DNA of 64,000 bases from SIG307 sp964545045 (GTDB lineage: Bacteria; Bacillota; Clostridia; Lachnospirales; Lachnospiraceae): positions 4,451 through 68,450 of the forward strand of contig CAZJEN010000018.1 of the NCBI GenBank assembly GCA_964545045.1, given 5' to 3'. The notes below the pieces were generated by a model that saw only the letters and a program-made list of their open reading frames with translations, had not been told where the DNA came from and ran no database searches. This document shows positions 33,095 to 41,059 of the stretch, in pieces (within the stretch, counting starts at the first letter, position 1; each line of letters opens with the position of its first letter). The position numbers and the translations under genes are program-made.

Positions 33095-33517
33095 TTACAT
33101 TCCCCAAATCAGGTGATACCATGCTCCAAAGCCCTTTCCCAGTGCAAAGGCTAATACCAGATACGCCATTCCCACCTTCAGCTTAATCCGCCGTGTCATC
33201 ACGGGAAATACATTGACCACTTCCGCCAGAGCCGCCGCCAGACAGCCTACAAACACACCGAAGAACAGCCCGCAAACCGTCCGGAGAATAACGCCTCCCG
33301 CAAACTCCAGCTGAAACAAATCGATTAAATTCGCTGCCGTTACACCGATTACGGCAATGGTCTCATACAGCATTACATGCTTTGCGGTTTTCGTTCCCGC
33401 TGCCAACCGGGTCACCACCCCCACTGTTGTAATAAACGCAAACAGGCCGGCAGCCACTGCGGTGCCAAAAGAAATCCCCACCGCATAGTACAGTATCGTT
33501 CGAACCCAGTCAGACAT
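33095..33517 (-). CDS. spoVAB: stage V sporulation protein AB
   Basis: 140 residues from MSDWVRTILYY; the start at 33517 overlaps the spoVAA stop (ATGTCTGA), and the longer frame lacks an RBS. Four to five membrane helices with GISFGTAVAAGLFAFITTVGV and the INLIDLFQLEF-like central motif of SpoVAB. A component of the DPA uptake system, in the expected gene order AA-AB-AC. Confidence 0.87.
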   Translation of the reverse strand: MSDWVRTILYYAVGISFGTAVAAGLFAFITTVGVVTRLAAGTKTAKHVMLYETIAVIGVTAANLIDLFQLEFAGGVILRTVCGLFFGVFVGCLAAALAEVVNVFPVMTRRIKLKVGMAYLVLAFALGKGFGAWYHLIWGM

Positions 33518-34145
33518 CCTCAATTTTCCCCTCTCTGGATGCATTCTCGATAATGGTGGAATTTACATCCTTTTCGTACTGGCGCATCTGTACCTGTAAC
33601 GGCGTCGGGTCACTGTCGATTTTCTTTCTCATAAAATGATTGAAAAACAAAATGATTCCCAAAGGAAGTCCCAGACTGTACGCAATTTCCAGTTCGCCCG
33701 GACCCTTTCGTTCCGCGCCCTCCGTCAGGCGGTAAATCATAGGGAATATCTCTTCCACACTGGAATCCTTATTAAAGGTCACGATTGTAAAGGCTGAACC
33801 GAAAAATACCGCCAATGCCACAAAAGCCGTTTTGCACCATTCCAGCGGCTTTTCAAACCGGCTCTTCTTTTCCGGCTTATATTCCACAATAAAATCCGGC
33901 TCTCCCACCTGATTTACCTCAATCTCCGGATAGGCTGCTCCGATGATTTCAATAACCTTCATCACGGAAAATATTTTTTTCTCTTTTTGCTCCTTTGGAA
34001 AACAATATAGCTCCAGTGTGCCGATTTTCTGTCGTACTGCCGGTTCTGTTGCGTAGATTGACACCACATCAGACAGTACTACCCTCCGTTTTTTAACCAG
34101 CACACACTGGTCGAATTTCAAAAAAACCGTCACTTGCTTCGACAT
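33510..34145 (-). CDS. spoVAA: stage V sporulation protein AA
   Basis: 211 residues from MSKQVTVFLKFDQ; start at 34145 with GGGGAG upstream. The N-terminal cytosolic domain begins with a beta-rich stretch typical of SpoVAA; two membrane helices follow (TAFVALAVFFGSAFTIVTF, SLGLPLGIILFFNHFM). It is part of the SpoVA DPA channel assembly. Overlaps with spoVAB and with the small upstream gene indicate tight translational coupling. Confidence 0.85.
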   Translation of the reverse strand: MSKQVTVFLKFDQCVLVKKRRVVLSDVVSIYATEPAVRQKIGTLELYCFPKEQKEKKIFSVMKVIEIIGAAYPEIEVNQVGEPDFIVEYKPEKKSRFEKPLEWCKTAFVALAVFFGSAFTIVTFNKDSSVEEIFPMIYRLTEGAERKGPGELEIAYSLGLPLGIILFFNHFMRKKIDSDPTPLQVQMRQYEKDVNSTIIENASREGKIEDV

Positions 34146-34327
34146 AAACGCTCCCCCTGCCACGGATGGTCCACCATGCGCATATAAGCTTCCCGATACA
34201 CCAGCACTCCGTCCGGGGTATCCTCCGGCTTTCTAAAAAACCAAACCAGAAGAAATACCACAGCCGCCAGCGCCAGCGCCGCAATCACCAACGTGATTCT
34301 TTGTTTTACCGTCACTTCTTCCTTCAC
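34130..34327 (-). CDS. small single-pass membrane protein between sigF and spoVAA
   Basis: 65 residues starting at GTG (34327) with AAGGAAAGG upstream. A single membrane helix (ITLVIAALALAAVVFLLVWFF) is followed by a short basic/polar tail. It overlaps the spoVAA start by 16 bp, so it is probably translated and coupled. I do not recognise the family; the location suggests a forespore membrane role under sigF or spoVA control. Confidence 0.6.
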   Translation of the reverse strand: MKEEVTVKQRITLVIAALALAAVVFLLVWFFRKPEDTPDGVLVYREAYMRMVDHPWQGERLCRSK

Positions 34328-34370
34328 CGCCTTTCCTTAATGTCGGAAGTATGTGCCGTTTTTAAACAAA

Positions 34371-35084
34371 CTATGCAAGAAGTCCCCGCATTCTTTGTAA
34401 AATTTTCTTTTCCATTCGGCTGATTTGTACCTGACTGACACCAAACCGTGCGGCAATTTCCGTCTGGGTTTTGTTTTCAAAATATCGAAGCTCGATTAAC
34501 TTTCTTTCTTCCTCCTGCAACGCCTCTAACAGTTGCTTCATCACCATATGGTTTACAATCTGCTCCGTAGCATCCGTCTCTCCCGGAATTCGCTCACCTA
34601 ACGTACTTTCCGAGCCGTCCGGACGATTCACCGGCTTTGATAAGGATTCCACTTCCGTACAGGCTTCCATAGCCAGTACAATTTCTTCCATACTCATCCC
34701 CGTATCCGTCGCAATCTCCTCTAATGTCGCATCTCTGCCCAGCTGTACCGCCAGGCGTTCTCCCGCTGCCCGCAGCTTCATGTTGTTTTCCTTTAAGGTT
34801 CTGCTTACCTTTATCATTCCGTCATCACGAAGAAACCGCTTAATCTCTCCGGTTATCATCGGTACTGCGTAGGTGGAGAATTTTACATCGAAGGTTACAT
34901 CAAACTTATCGATGGCTTTGATTAACCCGATGGTTCCGATTTGGAACAAATCCTCCGCTTCACAGCCGCGTCCCAAAAACCGTCGCACCATGCTCCATAC
35001 AAGGCCCGTATTTTCGGTAATCAGCTGTTCCCTCGCCTGTTTGTCTCCCTCCTGTGAGAGACGAATCAGTCCGATTGTATCCAA
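34371..35084 (-). CDS. sigF: RNA polymerase sigma-F (SpoIIAC)
   Basis: 237 residues with region 2 (DLFQIGTIGLIKAIDKFD, FSTYAVPMITGEIKRFLRDDG), region 3 and region 4 with the helix-turn-helix QTEIAARFGVSQVQISRMEKKIL. It directs early forespore transcription after release from SpoIIAB. It is third in the classical spoIIA operon. The start appears to be TTG, 7 nt after GGGAGG; an overlapping ATG is out of frame. Confidence 0.95.
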   Translation of the reverse strand: MDTIGLIRLSQEGDKQAREQLITENTGLVWSMVRRFLGRGCEAEDLFQIGTIGLIKAIDKFDVTFDVKFSTYAVPMITGEIKRFLRDDGMIKVSRTLKENNMKLRAAGERLAVQLGRDATLEEIATDTGMSMEEIVLAMEACTEVESLSKPVNRPDGSESTLGERIPGETDATEQIVNHMVMKQLLEALQEEERKLIELRYFENKTQTEIAARFGVSQVQISRMEKKILQRMRGLLA

Positions 35085-35099
35085 ACATACGCCTCCCGT

Positions 35100-35525
35100 T
35101 TATCCGATTACTTTTTTCATTTTTACAACGGTTCCTTCTCCCACCGCAGATTCCACCGACAGCTCGTCCGTAAAGGCCTCCATAAAAGAAAAGCCCATTC
35201 CCGAGCGCTCCATTTCCGGTTTTGTGGTATACATAGGCTCCATGGCCAACCCAATATCCGGAATTCCGGCACCGGTATCCTTTACCGAAAAGAACACTTC
35301 CTTCCCCCTTCTTCCACACCACACTTCCACGGTTCCGCCTTCTTCTCCGTATCCGTGAATAATGGCATTGGTTACCGCCTCTGATATTGCGGTTTTCGTA
35401 TCCGCCAGTTCCTCCAAGGTCGGATTTAGCGGCGTCAAAAAAGCTGCCACCGTCATTCGTGCCAACGCTTCGTTACAGGATTTTGCCTGAAACGCAAGCC
35501 GCATCTCGTTATCAAAATTGTCCAC
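35100..35525 (-). CDS. spoIIAB: anti-sigma-F factor and serine kinase
   Basis: 141 residues of the HATPase_c fold with the N box EAVTNAIIHGY, the G1 box DTGAGIPDIG and the G2 region MERSGMGF. It binds and inhibits sigma-F and phosphorylates SpoIIAA. It starts with GTG after a strong AGGAGG and lies 15 bp ahead of sigF. Confidence 0.95.
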   Translation of the reverse strand: MDNFDNEMRLAFQAKSCNEALARMTVAAFLTPLNPTLEELADTKTAISEAVTNAIIHGYGEEGGTVEVWCGRRGKEVFFSVKDTGAGIPDIGLAMEPMYTTKPEMERSGMGFSFMEAFTDELSVESAVGEGTVVKMKKVIG

Positions 35526-35549
35526 TCTCCTGCCTCCTTTTACTTTCTT

Positions 35550-35915
35550 CTAGTTACTGCCCGCAAAACATTCCTTTGCCGGACGGGTAAATGCTTCTTC
35601 TGCCGTTTGGTATTGCTCCACAATTTTATAGAGCCCGGATACCTTAAAAATCCGGTCCACATTAGAACCCACGCCCATCACACCTACGCGTCCACCTTGA
35701 AAGATTACCTGACGATAACGTCCCATAATCACACCGATACCGGAGCTGTCCATAAACTCCACCCCGGTAAAATCAAACAAAATATGTTTTGCATGACTTC
35801 TTGCCAATAAGCTATCGGCACTTTCCCGTACCGTTATTGCGGTGTGATGGTCCAAATCCGCCTTCAGGTGAATCACCAGTATGTCTCCCCGCAGTTCGTA
35901 TTCCGCTGCCTGCAT
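35550..35915 (-). CDS. spoIIAA: anti-sigma-F factor antagonist
   Basis: 121 residues of the STAS fold from MQAAEYELRGD (start at 35915, AGGAGG upstream). The phosphorylation site is in EFMDSSGIGVIMGR, where the family regulatory serine is conserved. Unphosphorylated protein frees sigma-F from SpoIIAB. First gene of the spoIIA operon. No convincing sigma-H promoter could be picked out between it and the TPR gene terminator. Confidence 0.93.
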   Translation of the reverse strand: MQAAEYELRGDILVIHLKADLDHHTAITVRESADSLLARSHAKHILFDFTGVEFMDSSGIGVIMGRYRQVIFQGGRVGVMGVGSNVDRIFKVSGLYKIVEQYQTAEEAFTRPAKECFAGSN

Positions 35916-35929
35916 AGTTCCTCCTTTCC

Positions 35930-35968
35930 GAAATAGAAAGAGGACACGCCTTCGCAATGTCCTCTTTC
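35930..35968 (-). terminator. terminator after the TPR gene
   Basis: GAAAGAGGAC and GTCCTCTTTC arms with a 13-nt loop, followed by TATTT on the minus strand. It separates the TPR gene from spoIIAA. Confidence 0.65.
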
Positions 35969-35988
35969 GTAAAATAATTTCCTATTAT

Positions 35989-37434
35989 TTAATTTAAACC
36001 ATCCATGCACTGATGTGCCATTTCGGCACGTTCACTGTCCGGATATTTGTTTACTAACAACTGAAAATACACTCTGGCATTATCTTCGTCACCGCTCCGC
36101 TGATAGGAACGTCCCAAAAAGTACATCGTATCCGCATCACTGCCGCCCATACGGTATGCAGCCAATAAATACGGTACCGCTTCCGCATACTTTTTGTCGT
36201 TGTACAAATCATGACCGTGTTCATATCCGTAATCACGTACCCGCTCCGATACCGCGGAATAAATCTCCTTGTACAAATCCCCTGTCTTTTTGCGTAATAA
36301 GGCACCGTTTTCACACGCCAGAAGCTTTTCTCCGTAACTGATCAGGTCATCCAGAACCGTCAGAGGTTCTTCCTCCTCTTCTGCTTCTGCCACCTTCGCC
36401 TCCAGTTCCGGATATTCCATCAGAACAAATACCGCCTGCTCATAGCCCGCAGCGTCAAATTCTGCCGCCGTTGCGAAATCCAGTTCTTCCTGCAAAGACT
36501 CCGCTTTATTTTCTGCTATATTTAACTTATCGCTCAAATCCTTTTTCTCATTTTCCAGCACAGAGATTTTTGTGGTATAACCCGCAATCTCTGCTCCGTA
36601 ATCCCGCTCCTGAGCTGCATATTTTGCCTTAATATCGGAACGTACCGTCGGTACCACCAACCAGTACAGCACCGCAATTCCGATGATAATTCCGGCAAAA
36701 AAAGTAATAAACGCAATGTAGTTCGGCTTGTCCTCACGATAAGCCACACCGGTAGCCGCCGGTTGATAGGACATTCCTTCTACCTTTTTCTCCTGCCTTG
36801 CCGACTGACCGTCCGGATTCAGCTGCTTTTCAATCTCCGCAAGATAGGAAAGCGTAGTGGTGTTAGCAACATCCGTCTTTTGGGCACGCACCAGACAACG
36901 CTTTGCTTTCTCGTATTCTTCATTTTTCATGTACAGCAATGCCAATAACTGCAAGGCACGGATATACCCCGGATTGATGCTGATTGCCTTACGGAGCTGC
37001 AGCATCGCCAGGTCATCGCTTCCCTGCTTTGCATAGGCCAGGGCCTGATTATACTTTTTCACCGTCTGGTTCACCGCATCCAGCTTTGCCGGATTGGACT
37101 GCACCTGCTCGATAAAATAATCCGCCCGGTTATTCTCCGGTTGAAAATGCTTACTGATAATCCACTCGCTGAGAGCCACCACCGGCTCGCCCATTTCGTA
37201 ATAAACCAGTCCCAGCAAATTCCGGGCTTCTATGTTTCGTTTGTTATTCTCCAGACTCTTTTTTAACATCAAAATCGCACCGGACAAATCTCTTACCTTT
37301 GCCCGGGCCAGTCCCTCATTATAATAACGGTTGGAAAGCCGGTAGAGACGCATTGCCACAGCCATGTCTGCACCGCACTGCTCGCAATACCGACGATTCC
37401 GCCCCATTTCAAAGCCGCATTTCGGACAATTCAT
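35989..37434 (-). CDS. zinc-ribbon, membrane-anchored TPR protein
   Basis: 481 residues. The N-terminus CPKCGFEMG...YCEQCGADM is a zinc ribbon. Residues about 30-200 carry TPR motifs (AILMLKKSLENNKRNIEARNLLG). One membrane helix lies near 240 (AFITFFAGIIIGIAVLYWLV), a coiled coil at about 270-325, and another TPR group at the C-terminus (YFLGRSYQRSGDEDNARVYFQ). It is probably a scaffold at the membrane. No enzymatic motif is visible. It is preceded by a 47-codon gene and followed by the spoIIA operon. Confidence 0.75.
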   Translation of the reverse strand: MNCPKCGFEMGRNRRYCEQCGADMAVAMRLYRLSNRYYNEGLARAKVRDLSGAILMLKKSLENNKRNIEARNLLGLVYYEMGEPVVALSEWIISKHFQPENNRADYFIEQVQSNPAKLDAVNQTVKKYNQALAYAKQGSDDLAMLQLRKAISINPGYIRALQLLALLYMKNEEYEKAKRCLVRAQKTDVANTTTLSYLAEIEKQLNPDGQSARQEKKVEGMSYQPAATGVAYREDKPNYIAFITFFAGIIIGIAVLYWLVVPTVRSDIKAKYAAQERDYGAEIAGYTTKISVLENEKKDLSDKLNIAENKAESLQEELDFATAAEFDAAGYEQAVFVLMEYPELEAKVAEAEEEEEPLTVLDDLISYGEKLLACENGALLRKKTGDLYKEIYSAVSERVRDYGYEHGHDLYNDKKYAEAVPYLLAAYRMGGSDADTMYFLGRSYQRSGDEDNARVYFQLLVNKYPDSERAEMAHQCMDGLN

Positions 37435-37443
37435 GGTGTCTTC

Positions 37444-37587
37444 CTACCTTCTTTCTTTTTTCCCTGACACTACCTGCTCCAGTAAATCGGATAAATCCGT
37501 CAAATCGTTGTTCATAATGGCCTCTTCCGCCTGATCGATTTCCAAACTCGGCTGAAACTTTGCCAACTCTTCTTCGTAATTTAACAT
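37444..37587 (-). CDS. small acidic protein upstream of the TPR gene
   Basis: 47 residues from MLNYEEELAKFQPSLEID; start at 37587 with GGAGGAAAGGG upstream. It is rich in acidic and Leu residues (NNDLTDLSDLLEQVV) with no export signal. It ends 9 bp before the TPR gene, so both are probably one transcript. Unrecognised family. Confidence 0.55.
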   Translation of the reverse strand: MLNYEEELAKFQPSLEIDQAEEAIMNNDLTDLSDLLEQVVSGKKERR

Positions 37588-37737
37588 ACCCTTTCCTCCT
37601 GCCTTGTATAAATTCCAAAACAGCCTGTTCATTCTCGCAAAATGCCTTCTTGTTTTGTTCGTTCCTAAATTCTATCATATCGGCAAATACTTCAAAAATC
37701 AATAGTTTCCCACTATTTTTTAATATTTCTTAAGGAT

Positions 37738-37777
37738 AAAAAAGGCGATATTGCCCTTTCTTATGTGCAATATCGCC
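37738..37777 (-). terminator. valS terminator
   Basis: GGCGATATTGC and GCAATATCGCC arms, 12-nt loop, then TTTTTT on the minus strand. Confidence 0.88.
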
Positions 37778-37836
37778 TAAATCCCTTATTTTTTGTCGTC
37801 AAACCCTGCTCATTCCGTCAAACTTCTTCTGTTTAT

Positions 37837-40527
37837 TTACTTCGAAAAATGAGCCAGACGCTCTTCCACCTGTGCCATCATTGCGGTGTACTTTTCAAGC
37901 TTTGCGCGCTCCTCCGCAAGCTTTGCCTCCGGAGCCTTGTTTACAAAGTTCGGATTGGAAAGCATGCCGTTTACACGCTTAAGCTCTCCCTCAAGACGAG
38001 CCTTTTCCTTGGTCAGACGCTCGATTTCCTTCTCGATATCAACCAGATCCGCAAACGGAATGTAGATGGTAGCGTTCGGAATCACTGCGGATACCGCATC
38101 ATCATCAATACCATCCTTATCTGCCTGAATCTGTACTTCGCTTGCACCGCCTAAGGATGCAAAGAATACCTTACTGTTTTCGAAAATGGTACGAACGGAC
38201 TCCTGCTCGGAAACTACAAATACCATAGCCTTTCTGCTCGGCGGAACATTCATCTCGCTACGCAGGTTACGAATGCCCTTTACCGCTTCCTTAATCAGTT
38301 CTACTGCTTCCTCTTCTGCTGCAAAGGAGAACTCCTCGGTATACTCCGGCCATGCGGAAATCATAATAGACTCATCTGCGGTGTTCTCTTCCATTTCCTT
38401 TAAAGTACAGAAGATTTCTTCCGTTACAAACGGCATGTACGGATGAAGGAGCTTTAACGCATCGGTCAGTACATGACGTAAGGTCCAGATAGCCGCTGCC
38501 TTGCTGCTCTCGTCGTTGCCGTAGAGACGCGGCTTTACCATCTCGATGTACCAGTCACAGAACTCCTCCCAGATGAAATCATAAATCTTCTGTGCCGCGA
38601 TACCCATCTCAAACTTATCAAGGTTTTCGGTTACTTCCTTGCAAAGGGTATTTGCCTTGGAAAGAATCCACTTGTCCGCATCCGCAAGACTTGCCATATC
38701 CGGGGTCGCTGCCTTCGCCGCCGCACCGTCGCCGGCTGCCTCCATCTGCTGCATATTCATCATAATGAAACGGCTTGCGTTCCATACCTTGTTAGCGAAG
38801 TTTCTGCTTGCCTCTACACGCTCCATGTAAAAACGCATATCGTTACCCGGTGCATTACCGGTAATTAACGTGAAACGAAGTGCATCGGCACCGTACTGGT
38901 CGATAATCTCCAGCGGGTCGATACCGTTTCCTAAGGACTTACTCATCTTACGTCCCTGGGAGTCACGTACCAGACCGTGGAACAGAACCGTCTTAAACGG
39001 CTTTTCCTTCATCTGCTCGTATCCGGAGAAAATCATACGGATTACCCAGAAGAAGATAATGTCGTAACCGGTAACAAGTACATCCGTCGGATAGAAGTAC
39101 TTTAAGTCCTCGGTCATCTCCGGCCAACCCAAAGTAGAGAACGGCCATAATGCAGAGGAGAACCAGGTATCTAAGGTATCCGGATCCTGCTCTAAGTGAT
39201 CGTGTCCGCACTTTGGGCAAACGCTCGGTGCATCCGCAGTCTTTGCTACGATAATCTCACCGCACTTGTCACAATAGTAAGCCGGGATACGATGTCCCCA
39301 CCACAGCTGTCTGGAAATACACCAGTCACGGATATTGTCGGTCCAGTTAAAGTAAGTCTTTTCCATACGCTCCGGAACAAGGGTAATTTCCTTATTCTTA
39401 ACAGCCTCAACCGCCGGCTTAATGAGCTCATCCATCTTTACAAACCACTGCTGCTTGATTAACGGTTCAACGGTGGTCTTACAACGGTCGTGGGTACCTA
39501 CGTTATGAGAATAGTCCTCGATGCGAACCAAAAGTCCCATCTCGTCCAACTCTTTTACAATCTGCTTTCTTGCCTCGTAACGGTCCATGCCTGCAAACTT
39601 GCCGCCTGCCGCATTAATCGTTGCGTCGTCATTCATAATATTGATTTCCGGTAAGTTGTGACGCTTTCCTACCTCAAAGTCGTTCGGGTCATGTGCCGGA
39701 GTAATCTTAACCACACCGGTACCGAAATCCATTTCTACATAATCATCCGCAATAATCGGAATCTCACGGTCAACAAACGGAAGCATTACGGTCTTGCCTA
39801 CCAAATGGGTATAACGCTCATCGTTCGGGTTTACAGCCACAGCGGTATCACCAAGCATAGTCTCCGGACGGGTGGTAGCGAACTCAAGGAATTCGTCGGT
39901 ACCTACTACCGGATACTTGATGTGCCAGAAATGACCTGCCTGCTCCTCATACTCTACCTCTGCATCAGAAATGGAGGTCTTACAAATCGGACACCAGTTA
40001 ACAATACGGGAGCCCTTGTAAATCATCTTCTTCTCATAGAGCTTTACGAATACTTCCTCAACAGCCTTGTTACAGCCCTCGTCCATGGTAAAGCGCTCTC
40101 TGTCCCAATCACAGGAAGAACCCAGCTTCTTAAGCTGGCTGATAATACGTCCGCCGTACTCCTTCTTCCACTCCCAGGCACGCTCAAGGAAGCCTTCACG
40201 ACCAAGGTCTCTCTTATCGATGCCTTCCTTCTTCATCTGCTCGATAATCTTAACCTCGGTAGCGATACTTGCGTGGTCCGTACCCGGCTGCCATAATGCA
40301 TTATAGCCCTGCATTCTCTTGTAACGGATTAAAATATCCTGCATGGTGTTATCCAGTGCATGTCCCATGTGAAGCTGACCGGTAATGTTCGGCGGCGGAA
40401 TCACAATGGTAAACGGTTTCTTGGTCTCATCCGGCTCGGCATGGAAATACTTCTTATCCAGCCACTTTGCATACAATCTGTCTTCTATGTCCTTCGGATC
40501 ATAGGTCTTTGCTAATTCTTTCTGCAT
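37837..40527 (-). CDS. valS: valyl-tRNA synthetase
   Basis: 896 residues, class I. HIGH-type motif in PPPNITGQLHMGHALDN, KMSKS in GRKMSKSLGNG, an editing domain with TTRPETMLGDTAVAVNP, a zinc-binding CDKCG..CPKCG, and the C-terminal tRNA-binding coiled coil (EKEIERLTKEKARLEGELKR). It charges tRNA-Val and edits misactivated threonine. It starts after AGGAGG and is preceded by a T-box leader. Confidence 0.97.
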   Translation of the reverse strand: MQKELAKTYDPKDIEDRLYAKWLDKKYFHAEPDETKKPFTIVIPPPNITGQLHMGHALDNTMQDILIRYKRMQGYNALWQPGTDHASIATEVKIIEQMKKEGIDKRDLGREGFLERAWEWKKEYGGRIISQLKKLGSSCDWDRERFTMDEGCNKAVEEVFVKLYEKKMIYKGSRIVNWCPICKTSISDAEVEYEEQAGHFWHIKYPVVGTDEFLEFATTRPETMLGDTAVAVNPNDERYTHLVGKTVMLPFVDREIPIIADDYVEMDFGTGVVKITPAHDPNDFEVGKRHNLPEINIMNDDATINAAGGKFAGMDRYEARKQIVKELDEMGLLVRIEDYSHNVGTHDRCKTTVEPLIKQQWFVKMDELIKPAVEAVKNKEITLVPERMEKTYFNWTDNIRDWCISRQLWWGHRIPAYYCDKCGEIIVAKTADAPSVCPKCGHDHLEQDPDTLDTWFSSALWPFSTLGWPEMTEDLKYFYPTDVLVTGYDIIFFWVIRMIFSGYEQMKEKPFKTVLFHGLVRDSQGRKMSKSLGNGIDPLEIIDQYGADALRFTLITGNAPGNDMRFYMERVEASRNFANKVWNASRFIMMNMQQMEAAGDGAAAKAATPDMASLADADKWILSKANTLCKEVTENLDKFEMGIAAQKIYDFIWEEFCDWYIEMVKPRLYGNDESSKAAAIWTLRHVLTDALKLLHPYMPFVTEEIFCTLKEMEENTADESIMISAWPEYTEEFSFAAEEEAVELIKEAVKGIRNLRSEMNVPPSRKAMVFVVSEQESVRTIFENSKVFFASLGGASEVQIQADKDGIDDDAVSAVIPNATIYIPFADLVDIEKEIERLTKEKARLEGELKRVNGMLSNPNFVNKAPEAKLAEERAKLEKYTAMMAQVEERLAHFSK

Positions 40528-40575
40528 ACGATTTCCTCCTAAATCAAATTTTCTTTGCAGGCACGTGCTTCGCGA

Positions 40576-40845
40576 AAAAGAAAACGGTCAATCCATCCTA
40601 TAAGGACGAATCGACCGTGGTACCACCTTACTTCGCAGCATAATCTACTGCCTCTTTGTCTGTAACGGGACCTCCCGGTAGTCTCTACTGCGAACCGCCT
40701 GCTCACGCAAGCCTGTTCCTTCAAAACCACTGCTCCAAAGCTACCTTCCATAAGCAAGCCTTTACAGGACCTTTCAGCCGGTGAGTCCCGCTCTCTTTCA
40801 AGATGACTTATGTACTCCTCTTTTTCCGTGCATTTTAACGATATG
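40576..40845 (-). promoter_or_regulatory. T-box riboswitch of valS
   Basis: The minus-strand leader contains the T-box sequence AGGTGGTACCACGG (40615-40628), the stem-I elements AGAGAGCGGGA and GCTGAAAGGTCC, and a terminator with GGTC...TCC / GGA...GACC arms followed by TTTTCTTTTT (about 40576-40618). Uncharged tRNA-Val would favour the antiterminator. A GUA in GGAAGGUAGC is a possible specifier codon, not confirmed. Confidence 0.88.
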
Positions 40846-40850
40846 TGTCT

Positions 40851-40879
40851 ATCTTAATCGAAGATTTTTAAAAAGTCAA
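40851..40879 (-). promoter_or_regulatory. sigma-A promoter of valS
   Basis: Minus strand TTGACT (40874-40879), 17-bp spacer, TAAGAT (40851-40856), directly upstream of the T-box leader. Confidence 0.6.
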
Positions 40880-40953
40880 GCACATTTTCCCACTCTCCGG
40901 CTGTTTTTTGTTATTAATATCTAGGAATTAAGCCCTAAACTTTTATAAAACTC

Positions 40954-40982
40954 TTGTGCTTCAAGCGCAATAGTAGTATAAT
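40954..40982 (+). promoter_or_regulatory. sigma-A promoter of the EAL gene
   Basis: TTGTGC (40954-40959), 17-bp spacer, TATAAT (40977-40982), about 78 bp before the ATG. Confidence 0.55.
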
Positions 40983-41059
40983 TATACTGAATTAAGAGCG
41001 TTTTTAGGCAATGATTTTTATATATTGATTGTTCTACCGTCAAAGAGAGGAAGCAGCCT

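Noticed and set aside
35916..35990. Sigma-H promoter for spoIIAA
   Set aside because: An AGGAAAT block is present, but no matching GAAT box lies at the right distance, so I could not support it.
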